From Mucidula mucida (lineage: Eukaryota > Basidiomycota > Agaricomycetes > Agaricales > Physalacriaceae): a DNA stretch of 64,000 bases. Positions 1-10,024 of the stretch are shown piece after piece. The stretch lies in assembly GCA_015501055.1 (NCBI GenBank), contig JADNYV010000001.1, forward strand, positions 1,178,001 to 1,242,000, written 5' to 3'. Every line of letters begins with the position of its first letter. The stretch's first letter is position 1. The position numbers and the translations under genes are program-made. The notes beneath the pieces were generated by a model that saw only the letters and a list, made by a program, of their open reading frames with translations, ran no database searches and was not told the origin of the DNA.

Positions 1-563
1 GACGAAGAACGTAATAGATGAGGTAGCGCAGGCGGCGACGGGGACCGTTTGACTTGTGGCAAGAGGAGCCTGATACGCTTCCGCGCCCGTTCTTCCGCCT
101 GTCAAGCATTACAGACGATGCAGACGATTGGGCAGCTATTACATACCTCCCATTCTTCGCTGCCAGGGCCCCATGCACTCATTTTCCCCCGTCGGATCCA
201 TCGAGCATCTTTGAGGTGTTTCTTGCCCCAATTTCCAAGCGGGATACCAGGATTCAGTGACTCGCTGTCCGAGTCGTAGCCATATGCAGGAAAATACCAC
301 GCATTATGGTCGCTCAATGGGAGAAGGGTGTTTCTGTCGAGGACTGTTGAGTGAGATTTGTTGGAGGCGACCATCGCGACGCACGTAGTAGTATCATCCA
401 TGGGCGTGGACGGCTTCGTTTCTGGCCATTGATATGGGGCGTCTCCAGTTGGCTCGACGACATTGAGGCTCAGTCCAAAAGACGGATCGTCACGCGAACA
501 ACGGCCATGACCGGTGTTTGTTTGGTCACCGGGCTTCAACGCCGTCTCATCACGGTCTTTCAT
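1..563 (-). CDS. Uncharacterised protein, 3' end off the window
   Basis: I do not recognise the family. The reading frame starts at an ATG at 563 (MKDRDETALKPGD) and runs to 147. A clean intron (GTATGT...GACAG, 99-146) then joins GSEEWE to AEERARKRIRLLLP, and the frame stays open to position 1, so the C-terminus lies outside the window. The protein is hydrophilic, with a GNWGKKHLKDARWIRRGKM core rich in Trp, Arg and Lys followed by a basic Arg-rich helix and a Pro/Ser stretch. No signal peptide or membrane segment is seen. An acceptor-like CTACAG just upstream of 585 leaves open an additional 5' exon. Splicing supports a real gene; function is unknown. Confidence 0.5.
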
Positions 564-730
564 TCTGTCAATCTCAGCAGCTTCCTGTAGCCTTCCAGGA
601 GTGTACAAATATAATTAGTCTATAATTATGGAAACCAAAGCGTATCATAAAACCGGTTCTCAATTTTCAACAGACCGGTGAAAGCCGTCAACCAGGGTTC
701 TACGCCTTCTCAAATCCACCCAGGGAGACA

Positions 731-1595
731 TCACGAAAAATATTCAGCGTACGTCGAGGGCGGAAGTTCACACGGCCACTCTCCACTGTGAATACTTCCT
801 TCAAATACCTCCTCACAAGAGCGGAAAAGGTCTATTGTGGCGCGCGCTTCCTCGACCTGTAATAAATGCCTGAGTGTGGCCACGGAAGGGTAAAACGTCA
901 ACGAACCGAGTCCTCATAATGTAGCCCGACGTTACGTCCCATGAAATAATGCATCAGCGTAGATAAATCAACGATTGAGCGTTGTTTTAGTCGTTCTCGT
1001 AATGGCAGAAACAACGCCAAGTCTCGTGTTTCGATAGCAGGATGTGAGATCCCCAGTACCTTCAGAGGCGCAGGCCAGATATCAACACAACGAACGAGTA
1101 TCCCAATTATGGATTTCTTTACCGACAGGAATTTCCAAAGACAGTGTCCGACAAGGATTTTATTGCGGATGATAGTTGAGACGCGGTTTTGAACGTCTTG
1201 AAAACTGGGCGCTACGGTGCCTGTAAGTACAGCGTCAAGGAATATAGGATGAGATATCTTCACCGTTGGCGAAGCTCCCTGCGGTGTAGCCTGTTTCTGT
1301 GGTTCGATAATCTTGGACAGGATGCCTACGCCGAGTCAGATTCCAGCGCTACCGGACGACCAGGACAACGATCTCACGTCGGACGAACGAGAGTGTCGAG
1401 AAGAACGCGGCCCCGGTAGTCTGTTATGGATACCCGACTGTTTCCGTGTTAGCTGACCTGTTTGAACGGGAAAGCGGCGCAGCTCACGCTACCATCGGGA
1501 TTCGTTGATCTTGATCCTGTACGCGAACTGTGCCAATGAAAACTAGCACCTGGGAAACCGAGACATATCTGGCACGCAGTGTCAACTAAGAGATT
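731..1595 (-). CDS. Rex4/ISG20-like exonuclease-fold protein, catalytic residues apparently lost
   Basis: Joining short exons on the minus strand gives the order of a Rex4-type DnaQ-fold exonuclease. It starts NLLVDTACQIC, then IPMVARVSITDYRGRVLLDT, LVRPTHPVQDYRTTETGYT, APSFQDVQNRVSTIIRNKI, LVGHCLWKFLSVLGISHPA, IETRDLALF, and ends VEEARATIDLFRSCEE followed by a WPCELPP tail and a stop at 731. Active Rex4 proteins have DxE in motif I, GHxxxND in motif II and a His/Asp pair in motif III. Here these read D-T-A, GHCLWKF and Y-E-D-S-V-E-E, so catalysis looks lost while the fold is kept. The length per exon is normal, so these are substitutions, not frame errors. The first exon with the start codon was not found; 1595 is the 5'-most exon edge I can support. 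Confidence 0.6.
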
Positions 1596-2692
1596 CTAAC
1601 ACGGTTGATTTGCCCACCTGTCTACTGCAATTTGTCGAAGAGATCGCGAAGACTGAGCAGCGCCATATGTACTAGATTCTCCATGAGAAGTACGTCGGGA
1701 AAACGAAGACCTTGATGACAGAACGAAGGGGTTAAAACGACCAAGACAGCGACGAGAGCAGGAATTGATACATTGTACCCAGGTCCGACGACGAGCATTA
1801 CCAGCAAGCAGGAGAGAGAATCATCCACGAGCAGCTTGAATGGATGGAAAAGGTGAACATCAAACAAGATTTTGTCCGGCCATGGGAATTGGAGCAAGAA
1901 GAAAAGAATCCGCCAGTTGACGCTCTTGACGTGAGACCAACTGCAAACGCGTAAAAAAGATCGCGATCTGAGGTCGCGTTCAGGCTGCCAGATATATTCA
2001 GGGCCAAATGATTGTAGTTGACTGTCGACAGATGAAGTCGGGACTTGAATTGTTGAGCGTTATCCGAATGTCTATACCCCTCCTTGTTCCTTGGGGCAAT
2101 CACCTAGAGATTTTACACCAATACACTTGAAAGCACAGGCGCCTTGCTTTGACAGGTACAAGAATTCGAAGTTGACTAGATCGTGACAATATAATCAATT
2201 CGGCTGGTCAGATAGACTCCCGAGAAGGAAAGGCCATGGCATACCTCTTCCTCGGAAGGTCCTCGCGTCTACGATTGCTATGGCTTGGTGTAGATGGCAC
2301 ATACATTTACATTCGTAGGTAGCGCTACAACAGAGAATATACTTATTGCCCAGCAACTCGTCTCATGGTAATGACGTGTACAATGGATAGCCTACCCGCA
2401 AAGGTAATCAGCTTTTTTGAGAACGGAGATGGTAGCTGAATCTACACACGAGCTTAAGTGTCTAATTATGCTGAGGCGGTAAGCTCTGCTTCTTTGTTTG
2501 CCTCAAAGCTTGCTTGTTCTATAAGCCTGGAGCCCTCCTTCCGCGCGACATTTACTTGTTCGAAGCTCCGCATGCCTTCCAATCCCCAACGGCTCATCAT
2601 GGCTTTATCCTAAACCAAGGAGCGAACCATCAGATATTGCAAAATTTGCGAAGGAAAAACACGCACTTCATCCCAGGGAGAGCCTTCATGCG
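1596..2692. other. Intergenic or unresolved 5' exons
   Basis: This 1.1-kb stretch lies between the 5'-most exon of the Rex4-like gene and the stop of biotin synthase. Open frames on the minus strand around 1622-2103 are short and resemble no family I know. One or two may hold the missing first exon of the Rex4-like gene. Confidence 0.4.
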
Positions 2693-4015
2693 TCAAATCA
2701 GTATGACACTTCGCATCATGGAAAGTGAATCCTCACAAGGAGTCGTTAACATCTGTTCGCCAGTGAAAACAGCGTTAGCACCGGCCATGAAACACATCGC
2801 CTGCTCAGATTCCGAGAGCGTGTTCGTCCAGCCGCCAAACGGATGATAGTGGTCGGCAGTACTATACGAGCAGTTGCAATCGTCCTAACTAAAGTATGGT
2901 GCGAGACAGGCTGGCTGGATGTTAATACACGTCTTCTGGAAGGAATTGAGGTCCACCTCATTGCCTTCCAAAGGCGTTCCTGGTATGGGCACGAGGGCAT
3001 TCACGGGGAAGGACTCCGGATGCTCTGGCATACTAGTACGGCCGATTAGATAGAGAAAAAGCAAACAAAGAAGTCTCAAACTCGCCTTGACACTTCCCAT
3101 ATAAGGCCAACTCTATCTTTATCTTCTTCGCCTAAGCCCAAAATCCCCCCGGAGCAAACACTGATGCCAGCTTGGCGCACAGCTTCGATAGTGTCCAGAC
3201 GTTCATCGTACGATCTCGTGGTGATGACCTAAACGCTGGAAGTAAGATCGGCACCTCACCAATGAAGGAAGCGTACTTCTGGATAAAATTCTCTCGACGT
3301 GTCGAGGTTATGATTGTACGCGGTCAAGCCACTAGTGAGTCGAGAGGTTGAGTTTAGAAAGAAGCAGAGGCAGAAGTTCTTACGCCTCTTTCAATTGCCG
3401 AGCCTGTTCCGGAGACAACATACCAAGAGTAGTGCAGACTTCCATACCCATGCCGCGGACCTCTCGGACCATTTCAAGAATCCTTTGAAATCCGCGCTTA
3501 CGTCCAGCTAGATCTCGCCACGCCGCCCCCATACAGAACCGCGTGCTCCCATTGGCCTTCGCCTTACGAGCAGCCTCAAGAACGGGCTCAACATCGAGGA
3601 GGCGCGAAGCTTGCGTGGGGGTTGAATAACGAGAAGACTGCGAACAATACGAGCCTAAAATCAAGTAAGATGCCAGGAAGCGCGAAGCGAGTGGCTATCC
3701 TCACAGTCCTCAGAACATCCACCAGCTGTAGGAGTGAAATCAGTCGAGACTCGGGAGATAGTGCGGATGACGCCCACTTTTGATGTTCATGAGCGTGCAA
3801 AGCTGAATTTTAGTGGGATCGTGGCTTTGACGATGCACAGAGGCTGCTCTAAAGACCAGGTCGAGTAAAGGAGAGTCGTAAATGTCCTGGATCTCTTTCT
3901 TCGTCCAATCGTGGCGCGTTTGCGATACATTGGGCTGCGAAGGATAGGACGCGGTTACATGGGTGGCCAGAGTCCTTTTCAGATACAGAGATCGAACAGA
4001 AAGAGAGCGAAACAT
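2693..4015 (-). CDS. BIO2: Biotin synthase, mitochondrial (BIO2/BioB)
   Basis: This radical-SAM enzyme inserts sulfur into dethiobiotin, the last step of biotin synthesis, in mitochondria. The N-terminus is basic and Ser-rich ([19 protein letters not shown]), as expected for a presequence. The [4Fe-4S] motif CSEDCSYC is split by two introns: NIKTGG...C-S-E-D, then [10 protein letters not shown]. Further family blocks are [44 protein letters not shown] and [20 protein letters not shown]. The RLAAGR block carries the Arg that ligates the [2Fe-2S] cluster. One intron (3033-3085) is of the GC-AG type. Directly after LAAGRT the frame breaks by one missing base near 2822; one base restores [20 protein letters not shown]. 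An assembly error is likelier than a dead gene. Confidence 0.9.
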
Positions 4016-4425
4016 CGTGTCCCTTGCGCGAGAGCGTTGTCGACTGGCTCGTAGTGATGATACGCAACAGAGTGTCGGATTTACGCTCCAGCTTCCAGAA
4101 GTTGGGGATCAATAATTGATTCTATTGCCACCGGCCGGACCGCCGGAACGCCGACCTCATTCAACGCCCAACCGCCACTCATCTTGCCTTGATTTGCGAC
4201 GACGATGAAAACTGGTTCATACATTGAATTCTTGGCGTATGATTGGGAGAATGTATGCTACATATTGATTGCGTTGACTGTCGGATTCAAGTGATTAAAT
4301 ACTCGGAGGCGCTCTGCGCCGAATACCAAATAGGTGAACTGTAACTTTTGGGGTGAATGATGCGCATACAGTTGGGGACTGAGAACTGACCTTGTAGTGA
4401 TGCAGACGGTCCAACTCATTCCTTT
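4016..4425. other. Intergenic, BIO2 promoter region
   Basis: About 410 bases upstream of BIO2 and downstream of the small gene at 4426-4771. No convincing reading frame or repeat is seen. Confidence 0.5.
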
Positions 4426-4771
4426 CTAGAACCAGCCTTTGCCTTTGGGGGAAACTTTGCGAAATCGACTACCTGTAGGCCTTACATTAGGAAAAAAATT
4501 GGAGCTGCGAACAGCAGTACAGCATTCAAGACGCACCTTCCTTGATTAGGTGTACATTAGAGATGCCTGCCGTGATATCATCCACTGATGAATCTGGGTT
4601 TCGTTCAACAGAAGGAGTCCCCGACGAACGCTTTCTCGCATCTCTGTCACCGTGCGATATCCTCTCAGCCTCTATTTGGCTCCGCTTGACATTGTTCCAC
4701 TGTCGCAGAGTGTAATCAGCGAGCTCGCGAGAATATCTTCGCTTCTGCTGTTCGAGTGTGAGGGAGGTCAT
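4426..4771 (-). CDS. Small conserved-looking protein, 93 aa
   Basis: Two exons (4537-4771 and 4426-4472) joined by a GTGCGT...CTACAG intron give a 93-residue protein. It starts MTSLTLEQQKRRYSRELADY, which predicts an amphipathic helix rich in Gln, Arg and Glu. A Ser/Asp-rich middle follows, and the C-terminus is basic: EGSRFRKVSPKGKGWF. There is no signal peptide or membrane span. The spliced frame closes cleanly on a short basic tail, which argues for a real gene. The size and helix suggest a subunit of a larger complex, but I cannot name the family. A TATA-like box lies about 65 bases upstream. Confidence 0.6.
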
Positions 4772-5539
4772 TTTTTAGACGGCGTAACGATGGTAGGGGT
4801 TGTTTTGAATGGTTGGCCGCACGCTTCCTAATCCTTTATAGGCAGCAGGACTCCAACCAAATACTACATCATGACGCCACACTGAATTTGCGTCAGTCGG
4901 AGCTGCTACCGCACGTGCTCCAGCGCGCCACATCCCCTCGAACTCGCTCCAGGTGAATTCAGGAGCTAGCTATATATTTTTGAACGCCCCCTACTGAATG
5001 TAGAGGGCGTCGCCAGTAACCAAGTGTTAATGTGGATGGCAGGAATTTAGTCACGAATTGCATGAGGCTCCCCAACTTTATTGCTGTGATGTAAATTCGG
5101 ATGCCAACGTCGTCACTTATTCATGACAGTCTAAGGGCGCCTCGTCATGTATCGCAGCCTTCGAAGTCATGAATATACTGCGCCACCGGCTTGCATGATG
5201 ACATGATGAAGTACAGCCCCAACGCTTCACCGACTAACTGTCGTCAAGCAATGACCCGGCTGCGAGGAAGAATTAATTAATAATGGATACACTATAGTAA
5301 TACCAATGGCCCCAGATGGCGGATACATGTTATACATGCTACAAATTGTGAAGGCAAGATTATGGCAAAAGGATGCAAGGTGCTAGTAATGTAAATGCAA
5401 CAAGAACAATGTTCATGATAATCGTGAGGAGTAATGACTCCAGTTTTCGTGAAATGCTTCGAAGAAAGAACGTGAAAGTGGCACCATAGGCCCAAAATTC
5501 GTCGAAAAAACATCATAGATCCTCTGGGCAATCCGGTGC
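4772..5539. other. Intergenic
   Basis: This 770-base gap lies between the 93-aa gene promoter and the BTG/Tob stop. Apart from the TATA-like box, only short open frames without family features are visible. The right part should hold the 3' UTR of the BTG/Tob gene. Confidence 0.5.
4834..4841 (-). promoter_or_regulatory. TATA-like box upstream of the 93-aa gene
   Basis: CTATAAAGG reads toward the gene, 63-70 bases before its ATG at 4771. Spacing and orientation fit a core promoter, but this is a short motif. Confidence 0.35.
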
Positions 5540-6438
5540 TCAGATGCGGACTGTGCGCCAGCTGCCAGATGGTGCCTTCGCATGCTTCGACTTCAAAGCA
5601 CACGGACCACCACCAAGCATTACTCCGCCCGTGAGGACCGTGGTCTTGCCACCGTCATACGGGGTCACATCGGTCTTGGAGGTATCAACGAAGACTCGCG
5701 TCGTTTTAACCTTCTCCCTTCGGAACTGTTTTGAAGATGCGGAGGTCGACGTCGATGCTGAATAATCCGAATCATTGGATGATACGGAGAATCCAGAGCT
5801 CGAGTTGGATGAACGCGAGCTGCATCGAGAGTGGCTCGACAATGTCGAGAGAGGAGAAGAAGACCGAGGAGCGGGGAATTTGGCGGTGATGGGAGTCATC
5901 CAGGTGGGAGCGCTCACTTCATTAGCGATCAAATCGAAGATGCTATTGTCGGCGTCATTTTCTAAGAGCTGTTGGGCGACAGTCTTGTTCTATCGAACGT
6001 CAGAATTTAGACTTGAAACATGAACGAGACGCTCACCGATATGATAGATGATGGCCTGGTAGCGGCCATCTCATGGGCCCAAACATTCAGGATCTCATTG
6101 CCGACCCGAATATATACACATCCGGGATCAACGAAGAGGTCAAACTCGTGAATTCCCAAGAGGTTAACCCAGTCAAACCACTGGACACCTGCTGCGAGAC
6201 ACGCCGAGTATATAACGCGTGGCGGGAGACAGTCCTGCGTCAGAGTGAGGCAACGACGGCCGGAACCGCTGAGAGGCGCGTTGGGTGACCAAGTCGGTGC
6301 ATAATGGGCGGTCAGGTTGGCCTCGAGGACGAGCTGGAGCTTGCCGAGGGTCGCAGCTGAGTATGACCGGATGAGGGGACGCGTCAAGAAAGAGACGGCT
6401 TGCGCGACAGCAGCAGAAACGGAAGTAGAGACGGCCAT
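5540..6438 (-). CDS. BTG/Tob anti-proliferative family protein
   Basis: Exons 6037-6438 and 5540-5989 (intron GTGAGC...GATAG) encode 283 residues. The first half matches the BTG/Tob domain: AVSFLTRPLIRSYS, then LQLVLEANLTAHYAPTWSP (box A region), then SGRRCLTLTQDCLPPRVIYS, ACLAAGVQWFDW and LFVDPGCVYIRVG (box B region). In animals this domain binds the CCR4-NOT deadenylase and promotes mRNA decay; the same role is inferred here. The second half is disordered and Ser-rich (SSSPLSTLSSHSRCSSRSS), then a short conserved-looking tail VFVDTSKTDVTPYDGGKTTV. The Ser-rich region is a likely phosphorylation target. The window also holds a TTP-type CCCH protein, another CCR4-NOT recruiter in other organisms. 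Confidence 0.82.
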
Positions 6439-7598
6439 TGTGGATTAGATGTAGTCGAGATGATTAAGAAGGAGTTCGAATATATGCAGTGCGTAGACGA
6501 AGAGTATCGGCCGGCGATATGTGGTATGCAGGTATTATGCGCGTGTGAACTTGTGTAGAGTTCCAAAGGAAGGGAAATACGTGAGAAACGTGGACGAAGT
6601 GCGTGGAAGGTCTGTCTATACGTTCAGTGAGTAGCACAAAGGCCCCAATGATGAGGCATACCTAAGGAGAACCTGTGGTGGACGGGTGAGGAATGAGACG
6701 ATGCGAAAGATATAGTGAAGATGCTGCTGACCTTTGATCGTGTAGAGAGAGAAGGAAAGGGAACTGAAGAACCAAGGCAGAAGTACCGGAAGCCTTTATA
6801 GCTGACATGCTGGTGTGATCCAGCTCAGAAGGGGATAAGGCCTTTGTGCAAATAGCAAACACCGGACAATGGAAACAAAAAAAGCTGTCCATTTTGGGCG
6901 CTTCTTGTTTCCTTTTTGTTCAAACCACGTGGTCAAAGGTTATTGTTCTCCTTCCCATAGTGGATCCTCCTTCCCGTCCTGGAACTCCTTGTACTCTTAC
7001 CCTGCCCTTACCATCCGTTCAGTATGCGAACGGCCGCTATATTTCCGTTACATTGTACCTTATTTAGACCTTGGACGACCATCAGAACTTGGTTCTCAGT
7101 ACAATTTGGTATGGACGATTCCATGCCACTTCAGACGTCGGTTCTGGCCAAGAATGTATACGTACACGTCGCCAGGGATGGAGAATATCCCTTGCACAGC
7201 CGACGCGTTTCCATTATGTTCAATTGAGATATGCGCGCCGAGTCGAGTCTCTTATTGTTAACTTTCATGTCTACGTTGTCATTACATGTACGCAATAGAT
7301 CAATGAAATGTCGAGCGACGGTTGGGGCGTTGCGCGTGCTGGGATAACGGCCAGCAGGTCTTGACTTAGGCGTCGTAGGCGACGGCTGCGAATACATAGC
7401 AGTACTTCTGAGTCCGTCACGTCCTGTATTAGCAGCACCTTCTTAAAAATCAAATTTGAGTCAGTGCATAGTCAGTGCGGAGCCGGCAAGCCGATTTGAA
7501 GCTCCGAAACTGTACAGCTCGGTAGTAAGCGAATACATCTTTGTCCGACCCTTTCGAGCACCCAACCAAAAGCGAGATTGTCCTCAAGCCTCATCATC
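6439..7598. other. Divergent promoter region, BTG/Tob and RPS27
   Basis: This 1.16-kb stretch lies between the start codons of the BTG/Tob gene (minus) and the eS27 gene (plus), so it holds both 5' UTRs and promoters. No coding frame with family features is seen. CT-rich runs before 7599 are usual for ribosomal-protein promoters. Confidence 0.5.
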
Positions 7599-8001
7599 AT
7601 GGTAGTTACATCGATTGATTCCTGTATGATACGAATACTCAATCCGTACCCTGCAGACTCTCGCCGTCGACCTCCTCAACCCTTCTCAGGAACTGGAGAA
7701 AAAGCAGCACAAGCTCAAGCGTCTTGTGCAGTCTCCCAACTCGTATTTCATGGATGTCAAATGCCCTGGTACGCAGATGTACTACGACTCACCGCTTCAT
7801 ATCTAAATGGTGTCTAGGTTGCTTTGCCATCACCACCGTGTTCTCCCATGCTCAGACAGTCGTCATCTGCGGCTCCTGCGCTAGCATCCTCTGCCAGCCA
7901 ACCGGTGGTCGGGCCCGATTGACTGAAGGTGCGTTGCATGACGCTTTCTCTCACTAGCATTCTAACTCTTTGCAGGATGCTCTTTCCGCAAGAAAAACTA
8001 A
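7599..8001 (+). CDS. RPS27: 40S ribosomal protein S27 (eS27)
   Basis: Four exons (7599-7601, 7657-7768, 7818-7928, 7976-8001) give 83 residues. The first intron follows directly after the ATG, a layout common in fungal ribosomal-protein genes. The protein reads [19 protein letters not shown], then [40 protein letters not shown] and GCSFRKKN at the end. The two CxxC-type pairs (CPGC and CGSC...C) form the eS27 zinc finger. Length is right for the family (82-84 aa). It is a structural component of the small ribosomal subunit. No ORF finder would show this gene, since no exon exceeds 112 bases. Confidence 0.97.
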
Positions 8002-8893
8002 ACGCTTACCTGGTCTTGTTCCCTCCACGCTACGCATCTGTCATATATTATTACCGTAATGACATGGCATTCCCGTTGTCCGTCCTGCATTTATACATGG
8101 GTACATGTACTATGTATCTCAAGTCCTGTACTTAAAGTTGGATCGACTCGATCCCTCAAAATGTAACTTCCATTCAGCTCTACACCAACCGTACGGGCGA
8201 ACGAGACACTATCGAGAGGTATTCATGCCGATAGTCATATGGCTGCGGTGGATTTTGCGCACCGGTGTGGTCAGTGACCGCCTCGATGAGTGGTATGCAT
8301 GAACGCGTTTTATCACTGACAGTGTCGAAATGATAGAAACAAGCCACGATTTGCTTGACCTTGACAAAGACTTGCCATGACCAACAATATCAATGTGCTG
8401 AGCACACCAAGTGTCAGTAATATGGTGAATGATAGGTACAAGGTATAGTAGCTCGTTGGAGGGCTGACCTTGACAAGTCCGCTACTTGGCGCCTTTTTGA
8501 CCACACCATACACTGAGAATTGATGCGAAGACTGATGAAGAATTTCACTGAGTCATTGCATTAAATGCAACGACGGCATAGATACATTCCACAATGAACT
8601 GAGCAGCCAAGCATGCGAAATCTTAACAAGACATCCTGAGGACATAGTGTAATCCTCTGTGAGGCTGTAAACGAAGATGAACTGGAGCCGAGGCGGCGGC
8701 GGGGACGCTCGGTGGAGCTTTCGCGAATCCCTCAAATAAAGGGTAGGAGGTAGCCTGGCAAGCGCAGGCTCGAATTGTGGCGGACTGGCACAATAGAGGC
8801 GCAGTATACACGACGTCACGTGTCCCAGGTTTTGATGCCACCAAAGGCCGCCAACCAACTTTGTCTTGGTTTCCTCCTTAACTCTCGACCCAA
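8002..8893. other. Intergenic
   Basis: This 890-base stretch holds the eS27 3' UTR and the promoter of the WRN-type exonuclease. A minus-strand open frame at 8313-8513 has a hydrophobic stretch but no ATG at its start, and it is not supported as a gene. Confidence 0.5.
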
Positions 8894-9873
8894 ATGATGC
8901 GCAATATTGCCGGTGCCATACAATCTATCGCCAAGTATGTCGGAGTGCCCCGGATGTACATTACAGACGTGCAAGCGGCCAACAACGCTATTGCTTCTCA
9001 GTTGGGTTCTTATATTGGGCATTGCGGGTTCGACCTGGAATGGCGACCATCTTTCATGAAGGGCGAGAGGGAGCATCCTGTCTCTCTTGTTCAAATTGCC
9101 ACAAGCGACATCGCCTTTCTATTCCACGTCTCTGCCATGGATTCCTTTCCGTCCCTTCTCAAAGACTTGCTCGAGAATCCTGCCATTCTGAAGGTTGGAG
9201 TTGGTATCCAAGGTCTGTAGTGCTCTGTTAGTCTGCATGATCTTGAGCTCATACTACCCATACAGACGATGCCAAAAAACTCTTTAGAGATTGGAACGTC
9301 TCTGTTCTTTCCTGTGTAGATCTTAGTCTTCTGGCACGTTCGGTTGATAACGCGCGCTGGAAAGGCAGATATTCGGCTCCTATTGGGCTCTCCAGACTTG
9401 TCGAGAGTTATTTCAACTGCGTGTTACCCAAAGGACGAATATCTCGATCCAATTGGGCCGCCACGCTTTCGGAAGAACAGCAACGCTGTGAGCACTAGGA
9501 CATCTTCCCCTATCGATCGACTGAGCCCTCCTCAGATGCTGCTAACGATGCTCATGCTGGTTACGCGATCTATGCTCATCTACTCTCAATTGACCCAACA
9601 ATTGATCACACGCTCTTCACGTTTCACGCAGTCAGAGGGCGCCTCTATGCCATTTCGTCCGCCCAACCCGTACTTGCGAACAGTAGAGAATCCTCAGAAG
9701 ACATTATTTGGGGTCTTGCATCCTCGCTTACGCCTTGGTTCGCTTTCAACCCAAATTATGATGCTGGTCCGCTTCCAGAGGCCAAGAAAGCTTCTACTTC
9801 CCGTCCTCCAGCCAAACGGAAGCCAAAGTCGAAGCCGCCGGGCCGTGACGATAACATTCTACCAGAATTGTAA
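8894..9873 (+). CDS. WRN-type 3'-5' exonuclease, DEDDy
   Basis: Three exons (8894-9212, 9266-9487, 9536-9873) encode 292 residues. All three exonuclease motifs are present: GFDLEWRPSF (D-x-E, motif I), VGVGIQGDAKKLFRDW (Asp, motif II) and YAANDAHAGYAIY (Y-x3-D, motif III). The first exon also has the family block PVSLVQIATSDIAFLFHVSA. The domain is the nuclease half of Werner helicase. Here it is stand-alone, as in other fungi and plants, with no helicase downstream. The C-terminus is basic and Pro/Lys-rich (PPAKRKPKSKPPGRDD) and looks like a nuclear localisation signal. A role in DNA repair or RNA processing is inferred from the family. Start: first of two tandem ATGs. Confidence 0.92.
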
Positions 9874-10024
9874 TGTACGACTTACAACGCACACGCCCGT
9901 TCGAAGTGACTATGTCACTTTCTATTGATCGTATGACTACAGAACCGAACCGATTGTCGTATTCTAGGAAGAGTACACCATTGGAGTGTATGGTGAGTGT
10001 ACGATAGATGTATGTTAGATTTGA

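Noticed and set aside
8313..8513. Minus-strand frame with a hydrophobic stretch (TLYLSFTILLTLGVLSTLIL)
   Set aside because: No ATG at the frame start, no continuing exons, and the hydrophobic part can be read as an intron.
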